A DNA stretch of 5,602 bases. It comes from Spirochaetota bacterium (GTDB taxonomy: Bacteria; Spirochaetota; Spirochaetia; Treponematales; Treponemataceae). The notes beneath the pieces were generated by a model. The model was not told the DNA's origin. It made no database searches and worked only from the letters and a program-made list of their open reading frames with translations. Where the stretch lies: the NCBI GenBank assembly GCA_022704725.1, contig JAKJFV010000125.1:1-5602 (forward strand), in the 5' to 3' direction. Below, in pieces: positions 1 through 5,188 of this stretch. Each line of letters starts with the position of its first letter. Position 1 is the first letter of the stretch. Both the position numbers and the translations under genes were made by a program.

Positions 1-1169
1 AATTCTGTTTTATACAGCGGATTATTAAAAAAACCTTCAACAACAATATCATTGAGAAGCGACAAAATCTGATCGGTTATATATATTCGTACAAAGGTGT
101 TAAGTATTTGAACAGGGGTTATGAATTGAAAAGACTCTGTAGAGTTCTGTTGAAGATACTCATTGTTTTCATGATTATACCCGCGAAGTGTTATGAGCTC
201 TCTGGTTCCGAAAAGTTCCATAAGCTCTTTGGTGATTTTTAAATCCTGAAATTCCGATCTGATCCTCTTTGTATCTGCATCAAACTGCTTTCGTATTCGT
301 TCTTTGAACGGCTGAATTAATTTTCGGGTATATTGTGCTGTCTGAAGCTGAAATTCCATGGTATTTTTTGACAGAAAAATCATCTTCTGCAGGGTGGATT
401 GTGTCAGTATGTTTCTAAAAACCGCATTTATTTTTTTTATTGACTGAATGAGTTTTTGATTCTCTTCTTCGGATAAAGAACTCCCCTTGCGTAGCTCTGC
501 AAGTGCAGTTATTGCGCGTGCTTCGGGAACCTTAATATCGAGCGAGGCTGATACATAATAGATGTCCATCAGGGTATGTTCAACATCCGTTAACAAAACA
601 GGACGAAATTCCGGAGTGTAAGAAGGGTTATCAGCTGAAAAAGAGGGATCAAACTGGTGCAGTATTGAAACATAATTGAATCTGCAAATATCCACAAGGC
701 GGTCTATTTCCCGGATTACTTTCTCAATTCTTTTAAAGTCCTCGTTCTCAAGCAGGTGCAGTATTTTTTCAAGCCTCTTATGCTGTTCTTCATAAATTTT
801 GTGATCCTCTCCTGTTTGCTCGAGCTCTCTTTTTCGTGAATCATAGTTTAGACTGTTCCACAAATCTCTGCTCTCTGCGAAAAAACCTGTTGTAATGAGC
901 ATGTCGGTGTATTTATTTGATTTCTGGTTATCGTCTCCGGCTATAGTTTCTGAGAAAAGGTTAAAAAGAACTTTTGATTCCGTATAAAGAATATGAAAAA
1001 GTTCTGCAATATTGGGGGTAAGAAAGCCGTTTTTATACAACTGGGGCTGAATATTCTTTAATTCATTTTCAAAATGCTTTAATTCACCTTTAAAATGAGT
1101 TTCTGAGTTTTTAGGAGAGAAGATGTTTTTTAAAATTTGTATTACTGCACTAAAAAATGCCATAGGCAT
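1..1169 (-). CDS. DUF5312-like hypothetical protein, 3' end outside window
   Basis: An open frame of 389 codons runs leftward without a stop and leaves the window at base 1, so the C-terminus is missing. I cannot assign a function. The visible part is hydrophilic and reads as mostly alpha-helical, with a charged, coiled-coil-prone stretch at about residues 108-160 and another at about 285-320. A local motif, HQFDPSF, lies near residues 171-177. There is no convincing signal peptide; the first 17 residues are mildly hydrophobic (MPMAFFSAVIQILKNIF). Size and style recall the spirochaete family DUF5312, but that is from memory and not certain. The start is ATG at 1169, with a second in-frame ATG at 1163 as the alternative. 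No clear Shine-Dalgarno sequence precedes either. The gene follows dus by 23 bases, so it is probably co-transcribed and translated by coupling; an inverted repeat spans the junction. Confidence 0.75.
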   Translation of the reverse strand, partial: MPMAFFSAVIQILKNIFSPKNSETHFKGELKHFENELKNIQPQLYKNGFLTPNIAELFHILYTESKVLFNLFSETIAGDDNQKSNKYTDMLITTGFFAESRDLWNSLNYDSRKRELEQTGEDHKIYEEQHKRLEKILHLLENEDFKRIEKVIREIDRLVDICRFNYVSILHQFDPSFSADNPSYTPEFRPVLLTDVEHTLMDIYYVSASLDIKVPEARAITALAELRKGSSLSEEENQKLIQSIKKINAVFRNILTQSTLQKMIFLSKNTMEFQLQTAQYTRKLIQPFKERIRKQFDADTKRIRSEFQDLKITKELMELFGTRELITLRGYNHENNEYLQQNSTESFQFITPVQILNTFVRIYITDQILSLLNDIVVEGFFNNPLYKTE

Positions 1170-1200
1170 ATTGTAAGATGAATAAGATATTTTTACAATA
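1169..1200 (-). repeat. Inverted repeat over dus stop and next start codon
   Basis: Perfect 8-base arms, TATTGTAA (1169-1176) and TTACAATA (1193-1200), are separated by 16 bases. In the minus-strand mRNA the first arm contains the dus UAA stop and the second arm ends on the A of the downstream AUG. The stem is AT-rich, with one G-C pair, and the loop is long, so it would be weak. It has no long U-tract after it and does not look like a terminator. It could help couple the two genes in translation, or it may be chance in AT-rich sequence. Confidence 0.4.
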
Positions 1201-2179
1201 AATAAGGAGAAAAAATACCTTTATAATCAGAAGCCTTTTCTGCCTTAACAATAGCGCTTCGTAAGGAGGGGCCTCCAAGAAGACCCTTTGAGTATCCGCA
1301 GAAACGCTTCCGCATTTCTCTGCATGCAGATAATTCACCTGTATCTTCTATTAAAATCTCTAATTCTTCCATCCCGGCGCGTATTCTTTCTGCGGGGTCA
1401 ATTTCTTTGTATGTTCCTGTTGTTAATAATTCTATTGTCTGCCGGAAAATAAAAGGGTTCCCCATGGCTCCGCGTGCGAACATAACTGCGCAGCAGTCTG
1501 TTTGTTCAAACATACTTTTTGCATCTTCCGGACTGAATACGTCTCCTGAACCAAAAACAGGTATTTTGTTTTTTAATACTTTCACCAATTCCGCAAGAAT
1601 CGTCCAGTCAGCCTTTCCTTCGTAGCCTTGAGCTCTTGTCCTGGCATGTATGGTTACTGCTTTTGCCCCCGCTTCATAGGCGGCAAGCGCTGCTTCTTTC
1701 CATGTTAAATTCTGGGCATCCCAGCCCGAGCGGATTTTTACTGTCACAGGAGTTTCTCCAGCAGCTTGTACCACAGCCCGGGTTATGGTGTATAAGTGTT
1801 CCGGATCTTTAGTTAATGCAGAGCCTGCGCCCGACTTAATTATCTTCGGGACAGGGCATCCGGCATTAATATCTATAAGAGATGGTTTGTGATCGCGGAT
1901 TACAATCCCTGCAGCTTCCTGCATTGCGTGAGGGTCTCCTCCAAACAGCTGGACTGCAAAAAGCTTTTCATTTTCTGCGCGTAAAAGAAGCTGCTGGGTT
2001 TTACCGGATCCTCTGTACAAGGCCTCTGAAGATACCATTTCCGTATAGCATAGAGATGCTCCGCCTTTAATGCAGACAGATCTGAAGGCTCTGTCTGAGT
2101 AACCGGCAACCGGTGCAAGGAACAGGTTGCCGGGAATGAGAAGATCCCCTATTGATGCGGGATGGTAATATATGCTCAT
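1193..2179 (-). CDS. dus: tRNA-dihydrouridine synthase (Dus family, DusB-like)
   Basis: This 328-residue protein is a flavin enzyme that reduces specific uridines to dihydrouridine in the tRNA D-loop, acting in the cytoplasm with FMN and NADPH. The order of motifs is typical: APVAGYSDRAFR (22-33) on the first barrel strand, YTEMVS (45-50), VQLFGG (76-81), DINAGCPVPK (103-112) with the catalytic Cys108, VKIRSGWD (147-154) with the FMN-contacting Lys, HARTR (178-182) followed by Y-x-G-x-ADW, and FARGAMGNPFIF (234-245). The C-terminal helical domain ends with the usual GLLGGPSLRSAI-type segment (299-310). Full family length and all key residues suggest an active enzyme. One oddity is GSGDV (210-214), where most relatives have an NGDI-type motif. 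The subfamily (DusB) is inferred from overall resemblance. The gene begins 9 bases after tatD with no strong ribosome binding site, which suggests translational coupling. Confidence 0.96.
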   Translation of the reverse strand: MSIYYHPASIGDLLIPGNLFLAPVAGYSDRAFRSVCIKGGASLCYTEMVSSEALYRGSGKTQQLLLRAENEKLFAVQLFGGDPHAMQEAAGIVIRDHKPSLIDINAGCPVPKIIKSGAGSALTKDPEHLYTITRAVVQAAGETPVTVKIRSGWDAQNLTWKEAALAAYEAGAKAVTIHARTRAQGYEGKADWTILAELVKVLKNKIPVFGSGDVFSPEDAKSMFEQTDCCAVMFARGAMGNPFIFRQTIELLTTGTYKEIDPAERIRAGMEELEILIEDTGELSACREMRKRFCGYSKGLLGGPSLRSAIVKAEKASDYKGIFSPYLL

Positions 2180-2188
2180 GGATAAATC

Positions 2189-2962
2189 TTATTCAGGCAG
2201 CCGGAAAAATTTACAGCTGTTTTTCCATAGCTGAGCGCTTATTTCTTCAAATTCAATATCCAGCAGGTCCGATAAAAAGCGGACCGTTGACGGTGTATAT
2301 GACGGCATATTACGCTTTCCTCTGAATTCGGCCGGAACCATGAAAGGACTTTCAGATTCTACGAGAATTCTGTCGAGTGGAACATTCAGAACTGTTTCAT
2401 GTAAATTTCTTGCGTTGCGGTATGTTAAATTTCCAGCAAAGGAGAAATAAATGTTGAGTCCGAGTGCTTTTTTTGCATAATCTGCATCTTCAGAATAACA
2501 ATGCAGTACAGCGCCTGCATCCGGTATGCGTTCGCTTAAGATGTCGAGGACATCTTTACCTGCATCGCGGTTATGAATTATTACCGGAACATTCATTTTT
2601 TGAGCTATTTCCAATTGAGTAATAAATAACTCAATTTGAGAGCGCTTATCTCCAAATTTGCGGAAATAATCTAAGCCTGTCTCTCCGAGGGCTATAACAT
2701 TCGGTAGTTTTAGTCCGTTTTCGATGGTTTGAATCCAATCTTTTCCAGGATTCGTAACTTCGGACGGAGCTACACCAACTGCGTGGTAAACACCCGGAAC
2801 CGACTTGAGATTTGCGTATACCTGTGTAAAGTCATGTAAACTATTGCAAATGCTCACAATACGAGAAACGTGTGCTTGTTTTGCTTCCTGTATAACACGA
2901 AGCTGTTCAATAGGGTCATCATAAATCAACCCTATGTGGGCGTGAGTATCAAAAAACTGCAT
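2189..2962 (-). CDS. tatD: TatD-family metal-dependent hydrolase / putative DNase
   Basis: This 257-residue protein is an amidohydrolase-fold TIM barrel of normal TatD length. TatD/YcfH/YabD proteins are metal-dependent nucleases linked to DNA repair and RNA turnover, acting in the cytoplasm. Visible metal-site motifs are DTHAHI (5-10; His7 and His9), GETGLDYF (93-100; Glu94), IIHNRDA (128-134; His130) and LHCYSED (153-159; His154). Three usual motifs are altered. GVHPH has become GVAPS (63-67). The ETDAP/ETDSP motif has become ESESP (202-206), so the metal-binding Asp is a Glu. The NEP motif has become NMP (218-220). These changes may alter activity, so calling it a DNase is family inference only. 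The ATG at 2962 follows a GGAAG ribosome binding site at 6-base spacing. It is the first gene of the leftward operon, behind a sigma-70-type promoter. Confidence 0.93.
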   Translation of the reverse strand: MQFFDTHAHIGLIYDDPIEQLRVIQEAKQAHVSRIVSICNSLHDFTQVYANLKSVPGVYHAVGVAPSEVTNPGKDWIQTIENGLKLPNVIALGETGLDYFRKFGDKRSQIELFITQLEIAQKMNVPVIIHNRDAGKDVLDILSERIPDAGAVLHCYSEDADYAKKALGLNIYFSFAGNLTYRNARNLHETVLNVPLDRILVESESPFMVPAEFRGKRNMPSYTPSTVRFLSDLLDIEFEEISAQLWKNSCKFFRLPE

Positions 2963-2968
2963 GGCTTT

Positions 2969-2973
2969 CTTCC
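2969..2973 (-). promoter_or_regulatory. Ribosome binding site of tatD
   Basis: GGAAG on the minus strand lies 6 bases before the ATG at 2962. It is the clearest Shine-Dalgarno match in the leftward operon and supports this start. Confidence 0.65.
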
Positions 2974-2986
2974 AAAAAAGGTAACA

Positions 2987-3005
2987 AAAGACGGGAACCG
3001 TCTTT
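2987..3005 (-). promoter_or_regulatory. Palindrome / hairpin in the tatD leader
   Basis: AAAGACGG (2987-2994) and CCGTCTTT (2998-3005) are perfect 8-base inverted arms around a 3-base loop. The element lies about 25 bases before the tatD start, inside the roughly 80-base leader predicted from the promoter at 3050-3078. In the minus-strand RNA it is followed by a U-rich stretch (UUUUGUUACC, then six U), so it could act as a weak intrinsic terminator or attenuator. Being a tight palindrome, it could instead be an operator. A smaller inverted repeat, TTTGT/ACAAA (3003-3015), overlaps its outer arm, so the two stems could not both form fully. The role is inference. Confidence 0.5.
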
Positions 3006-3049
3006 GTGGAACAAAATTGTACTTAAAACTTAGTGTGTTCCTACCGATA

Positions 3050-3078
3050 AGAATAACACAGTACAGTTTAATCGTCAA
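3050..3078 (-). promoter_or_regulatory. Putative sigma-70 promoter of tatD-dus operon
   Basis: On the minus strand TTGACG (3078-3073) is separated by 17 bases from TATTCT (3055-3050), with an extended -10 TG one base before the hexamer. Transcription would begin near 3042-3044, giving a leader of about 80 bases before the tatD ATG. The -35 matches consensus at 5 of 6 positions and the -10 at 4 of 6. Confidence 0.6.
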
Positions 3079-3109
3079 CTTAAAACAGCTTTTAATTGTC
3101 CTGTTGAGT

Positions 3110-3138
3110 TTGACAGATTATTTTAGTAGTGGTATAAT
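3110..3138 (+). promoter_or_regulatory. Perfect-consensus sigma-70 promoter of the M23-bactofilin operon
   Basis: TTGACA (3110-3115), a 17-base spacer and TATAAT (3133-3138) match consensus exactly, and TGG before the -10 adds an extended -10 element. Transcription would begin near 3145, leaving a leader of about 30 bases before the TTG start at 3176. The promoter should be strong and constitutive unless repressed. It diverges from the tatD promoter; the two -35 boxes are 31 bases apart and do not overlap. Confidence 0.85.
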
Positions 3139-3164
3139 ACCAAAAATTGTCTAAAAACGTTCCC

Positions 3165-3178
3165 GAGGTAAGCTTTTG
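3165..3178 (+). promoter_or_regulatory. Ribosome binding site that fixes a TTG start
   Basis: GAGG (3165-3168) lies 7 bases before TTG (3176-3178). An in-frame TAA at 3152-3154 closes the frame just upstream, and no ATG or GTG lies between it and the TTG. The TTG is therefore the supported start of the M23 gene. Confidence 0.8.
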
Positions 3179-4198
3179 GCACAAACGCGGCGATACAAGA
3201 GAGTTGAAAAAAACATAGTATTCTCAATACTTCATGCCTTAAGCAGCTTTTTTGCTTTTATTGGCAGGGGTTTTCTAAAAATATTCAGAGCCGGTGACAG
3301 AAAGCTCACAATAATGATTGTTCCTCATTCTCAGAAGAAGGTTATAAATTTTCAAACAAATGTATTCGCTCTTATTTCAGGTTTTATTTTAGTAACCGGA
3401 ATTGCGGTATCATTTGTGTACTTTAATAAACAGGCAATCGGAACCAATTCGGAAATATCGCGGCTTCGTGAAGAAAACAGAAAAACACAGGCAAGTTTGG
3501 ATGAACTTCGTGATGAAAGCAGCAATTTAATACAGACTGCGAAGCGTTTTCAGTCAACTTTATCTCAATCCTTTTCAATTCTTGGTGTTGATCAAAGTGT
3601 TTCAAAGTCTGCAAATACCGGTTCCGGCAGCGATCTTGCTTCTTTATTTGATCTTCAGGAATTGTCTCACGGTTCATTACAGGAAACAGCAGAAATAAAA
3701 GATCTTGCCTCATATTTGGAATCTTCAATTCAGCCGCTGGAGCAGATTGCAAAAATGCTTGAGCTTCAGGGTACGCTCTTTGCCGATATTCCCAGTGTTT
3801 GGCCTTTAAAAGGCGGCATCGGGCATATTTCTATGGCTTTCGGGCAAAATAAACATCCGATAACGGGACAATGGTATATACATAAGGGGTTGGACTTTTC
3901 GACATGGCGCTCGGGAGATCCGATCATTGCTACTGCAAACGGTCAGGTAGTAACAGTAGCTTATAGTACAGATTTTGGAAATTATGTAGTAATTAAGCAT
4001 AAGCACGGATTTTATACACGGTATGCACACATGAGTTCTACTCGTGTCGGCAAGGGTCAGTTCGTATCTCAAGGTGATGTCATTGGAAATGTAGGAAATA
4101 CAGGAACTTCAACGGCGGCACATCTTCATTATGAGGTGCATATTGGTGATGGTGTAGTTGATCCTGCAAAATACGTTTATGTAAAGCTTGCCAAGTAG
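3176..4198 (+). CDS. Membrane-anchored M23 (LytM-type) peptidoglycan endopeptidase
   Basis: This 340-residue protein should cut peptide cross-links in the cell wall from the outer face of the inner membrane. A basic cytoplasmic N-terminus (about 1-60) is followed by one transmembrane helix at about 63-83. A coiled-coil-prone stretch with heptad-like charge spans about 92-125, then a linker, then a C-terminal M23 domain at about 210-335. The zinc ligands are all present: HKGLD (His236, Asp240) and the second His of HLH (His318). The catalytic histidines are His285 (YAHMS) and His316, so the enzyme looks active, unlike degenerate EnvC/NlpD-type activators. The start is TTG at 3176, supported by a GAGG site. 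It is the first gene of the operon and lies 10 bases before a bactofilin. M23-bactofilin pairs are known in cell-shape control (for example csd1 and ccmA of Helicobacter pylori), so a role in cell shape is a reasonable inference. Confidence 0.95.
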   Translation: MAQTRRYKRVEKNIVFSILHALSSFFAFIGRGFLKIFRAGDRKLTIMIVPHSQKKVINFQTNVFALISGFILVTGIAVSFVYFNKQAIGTNSEISRLREENRKTQASLDELRDESSNLIQTAKRFQSTLSQSFSILGVDQSVSKSANTGSGSDLASLFDLQELSHGSLQETAEIKDLASYLESSIQPLEQIAKMLELQGTLFADIPSVWPLKGGIGHISMAFGQNKHPITGQWYIHKGLDFSTWRSGDPIIATANGQVVTVAYSTDFGNYVVIKHKHGFYTRYAHMSSTRVGKGQFVSQGDVIGNVGNTGTSTAAHLHYEVHIGDGVVDPAKYVYVKLAK

Positions 4199-4199
4199 C

Positions 4200-4205
4200 G
4201 GTGGA
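4200..4205 (+). promoter_or_regulatory. Ribosome binding site of the bactofilin gene
   Basis: GGTGGA, a near match to GGAGG, ends 3 bases before ATG 4209. It favours that ATG over an in-frame TTG at 4188, which would overlap the M23 gene and add seven poorly conserved-looking residues. Confidence 0.55.
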
Positions 4206-4208
4206 ATA

Positions 4209-4634
4209 ATGGCTCTTTCTTCAGACGATATTAATATAAATACACTTATTGGTCCGGGTTCTGCTGTCGCAGGTAATCTGCGCGTTGCCGGTTTTGTTAG
4301 AATCGACGGTGATATTGCCGGCGACCTGGAAACAACCGGAAGGGTAATTATAGGAGAACATGCCCGGATTAGAGGAAATATACTTGCCTCTGCGGTGATA
4401 GTAGGCGGCATTGTAATTGGCAATGTTGTGGCGCAAGATAGTATAACCTTATTTTCAACTGCCGCTGTAGTAGGCGATGTTGTTTCCAGAAAGGTTAAGA
4501 TAGAAGAAGGCGTGGTACTGCACGGAATGTGCGTATCAATTTCTGATGAAAAAGAATTCGAAGAAGCAAAAAACAGCTGGCTGACTATGACTTCTATTCA
4601 AAAACGGGTTTTTTCATCTTCTTCCGGACAATAG
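4209..4634 (+). CDS. Bactofilin (polymer-forming cytoskeletal protein)
   Basis: Bactofilins form nucleotide-free filaments under the membrane and act as scaffolds that localise cell-wall enzymes. This 141-residue protein has the typical short N-terminal tail (about 1-11), then a right-handed beta-helix core at about 12-110. The core is built of short repeats rich in Gly, Val and Ile (TLIGPGSAV, GFVRIDGDIAGDL, GRVIIGEHARIRGNI, IVIGNVVA, AAVVGDVVS, GVVLHGMCVSI), followed by a charged tail. No transmembrane segment is seen. I chose ATG 4209 over TTG 4188 because the family begins near this point and a ribosome binding site precedes the ATG. It sits 10 bases after the M23 gene, its likely functional partner, and 1 base before yaaR. 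The usual pairing suggests that this polymer positions the upstream peptidase, which in a spirochaete could bear on cell helicity. That role is inferred. Confidence 0.95.
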   Translation: MALSSDDININTLIGPGSAVAGNLRVAGFVRIDGDIAGDLETTGRVIIGEHARIRGNILASAVIVGGIVIGNVVAQDSITLFSTAAVVGDVVSRKVKIEEGVVLHGMCVSISDEKEFEEAKNSWLTMTSIQKRVFSSSSGQ

Positions 4635-4635
4635 T

Positions 4636-5178
4636 ATGAACGGTGTTGATCCTCTGCAGTCAGCCTTGCACTTAGGACTTACTTCTCCCATATTGAGCGG
4701 GGCGAATAAGGCCAAAAAAAAAGAAGATTCTAATGAAAAAGGATCTGTCAGGAAAAGTTTATTTTCGGCTCTTTTAGAAGAAAAAGAAAATGAAGATGTT
4801 CAGCTTGAAGGTTTGCCGGATGAAGTTTCCGGACTGCCGTTTGATGAAGCTGTTCAAGTGTTAATAGATTCTGTGTATTCTGCGGGTGATGTTTTAAAAC
4901 AAAAACCCTTTGCCGATTCCTTTGTTTTATACAAAAAGGCAGTAGGAAATTTTCTGCGTTTTGTGGTAAGTCAATCATATGAGATTGAAGAGCAGGAAGG
5001 CATCCGCAAAAAAACACGGGCGGGAACTTTTACAAAAAAAAAGTTCTCCATTGTACAGGTTGTAAATCAGGAGCTGGACCGGCTGGCTTCTGATATTTTG
5101 TTCAATCAGGCGGATCAAATACGCATGATGGCAAAAGTTGACGAAATTACCGGATTACTAGTAGACCTATTTTCTTAA
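4636..5178 (+). CDS. yaaR: YaaR / DUF327 family protein
   Basis: This 180-residue protein resembles Bacillus YaaR (DUF327), whose function is not established. The N-terminal 60 residues are lysine- and glutamate-rich and probably disordered. The conserved part (about 70-180) contains FADSFVLYKKAVGNFLRFVV, then a YEIEEQEG segment, a basic KKKFSIVQVVNQELDRL stretch and the C-terminal DQIRMMAKVDEITGLLVDLF, which closely follows the family pattern. It is predicted to be helical and cytoplasmic, with no membrane segment. The ATG at 4636 is 1 base after the bactofilin stop and has no good Shine-Dalgarno site, so translation is probably coupled. In Firmicutes yaaR lies near yaaT (ricT) with holB between; here the PSP1/ricT-like gene follows directly. 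The gene holds two A9 tracts, discussed separately. Confidence 0.9.
   Translation: MNGVDPLQSALHLGLTSPILSGANKAKKKEDSNEKGSVRKSLFSALLEEKENEDVQLEGLPDEVSGLPFDEAVQVLIDSVYSAGDVLKQKPFADSFVLYKKAVGNFLRFVVSQSYEIEEQEGIRKKTRAGTFTKKKFSIVQVVNQELDRLASDILFNQADQIRMMAKVDEITGLLVDLFS
4714..4722 (+). repeat. A9 homopolymer in yaaR (first)
   Basis: Nine consecutive A form three in-frame AAA codons (KKK) near residue 27. One extra A would bring in a TAA at 4731-4733; one lost A would bring in a TAG at 4775-4777. Slippage either way would truncate the protein early. Confidence 0.9.
5024..5046 (+). repeat. A9 homopolymer within an inverted repeat in yaaR (second)
   Basis: GAACTTTT (5024-5031) and AAAAGTTC (5039-5046) are perfect inverted arms, and nine A occupy 5034-5042. 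The stretch codes for TFTKKKF in the conserved part of YaaR. A stem next to a homopolymer is a plausible slippage site, but the Lys codons alone could explain the tract. Confidence 0.7.
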
Positions 5179-5179
5179 T

Positions 5180-5183
5180 GAGG
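5180..5183 (+). promoter_or_regulatory. Ribosome binding site of the PSP1/RicT-like gene
   Basis: GAGG lies 5 bases before ATG 5189 and supports that start. An ATG at 5178 that overlaps the yaaR stop is closed by a TGA after four codons and is not a gene start. Confidence 0.65.
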
Positions 5184-5188
5184 AATGT

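Noticed and set aside
1170..1192. Terminator between dus and the DUF5312-like gene
   Set aside because: The only inverted repeat is AT-rich with a 16-base loop and no following U-tract, so it does not look like an intrinsic terminator.
1150..1338. Minus-strand open frame overlapping the end of dus
   Set aside because: It runs out of frame within dus, has no ribosome binding site and its translation is low-complexity hydrophobic sequence.
2870..3154. Plus-strand open frame from tatD into the intergenic region
   Set aside because: It has no ribosome binding site, overlaps the start of tatD and runs through both predicted promoters.
3423..4072. Open frames antisense to the M23 gene
   Set aside because: They lie wholly opposite a well-supported gene, show no family motif and lack start signals.
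4188..4208. Upstream TTG start for the bactofilin gene
   Set aside because: It would overlap the M23 gene by 11 bases and lacks a good ribosome binding site; ATG 4209 has one and fits the family's usual N-terminus.
4109..4436. Open frames antisense to the bactofilin gene
   Set aside because: Their Pro-, Thr- and Ile-rich translations are what the complement of a Gly/Val-rich beta-helix gene would give.
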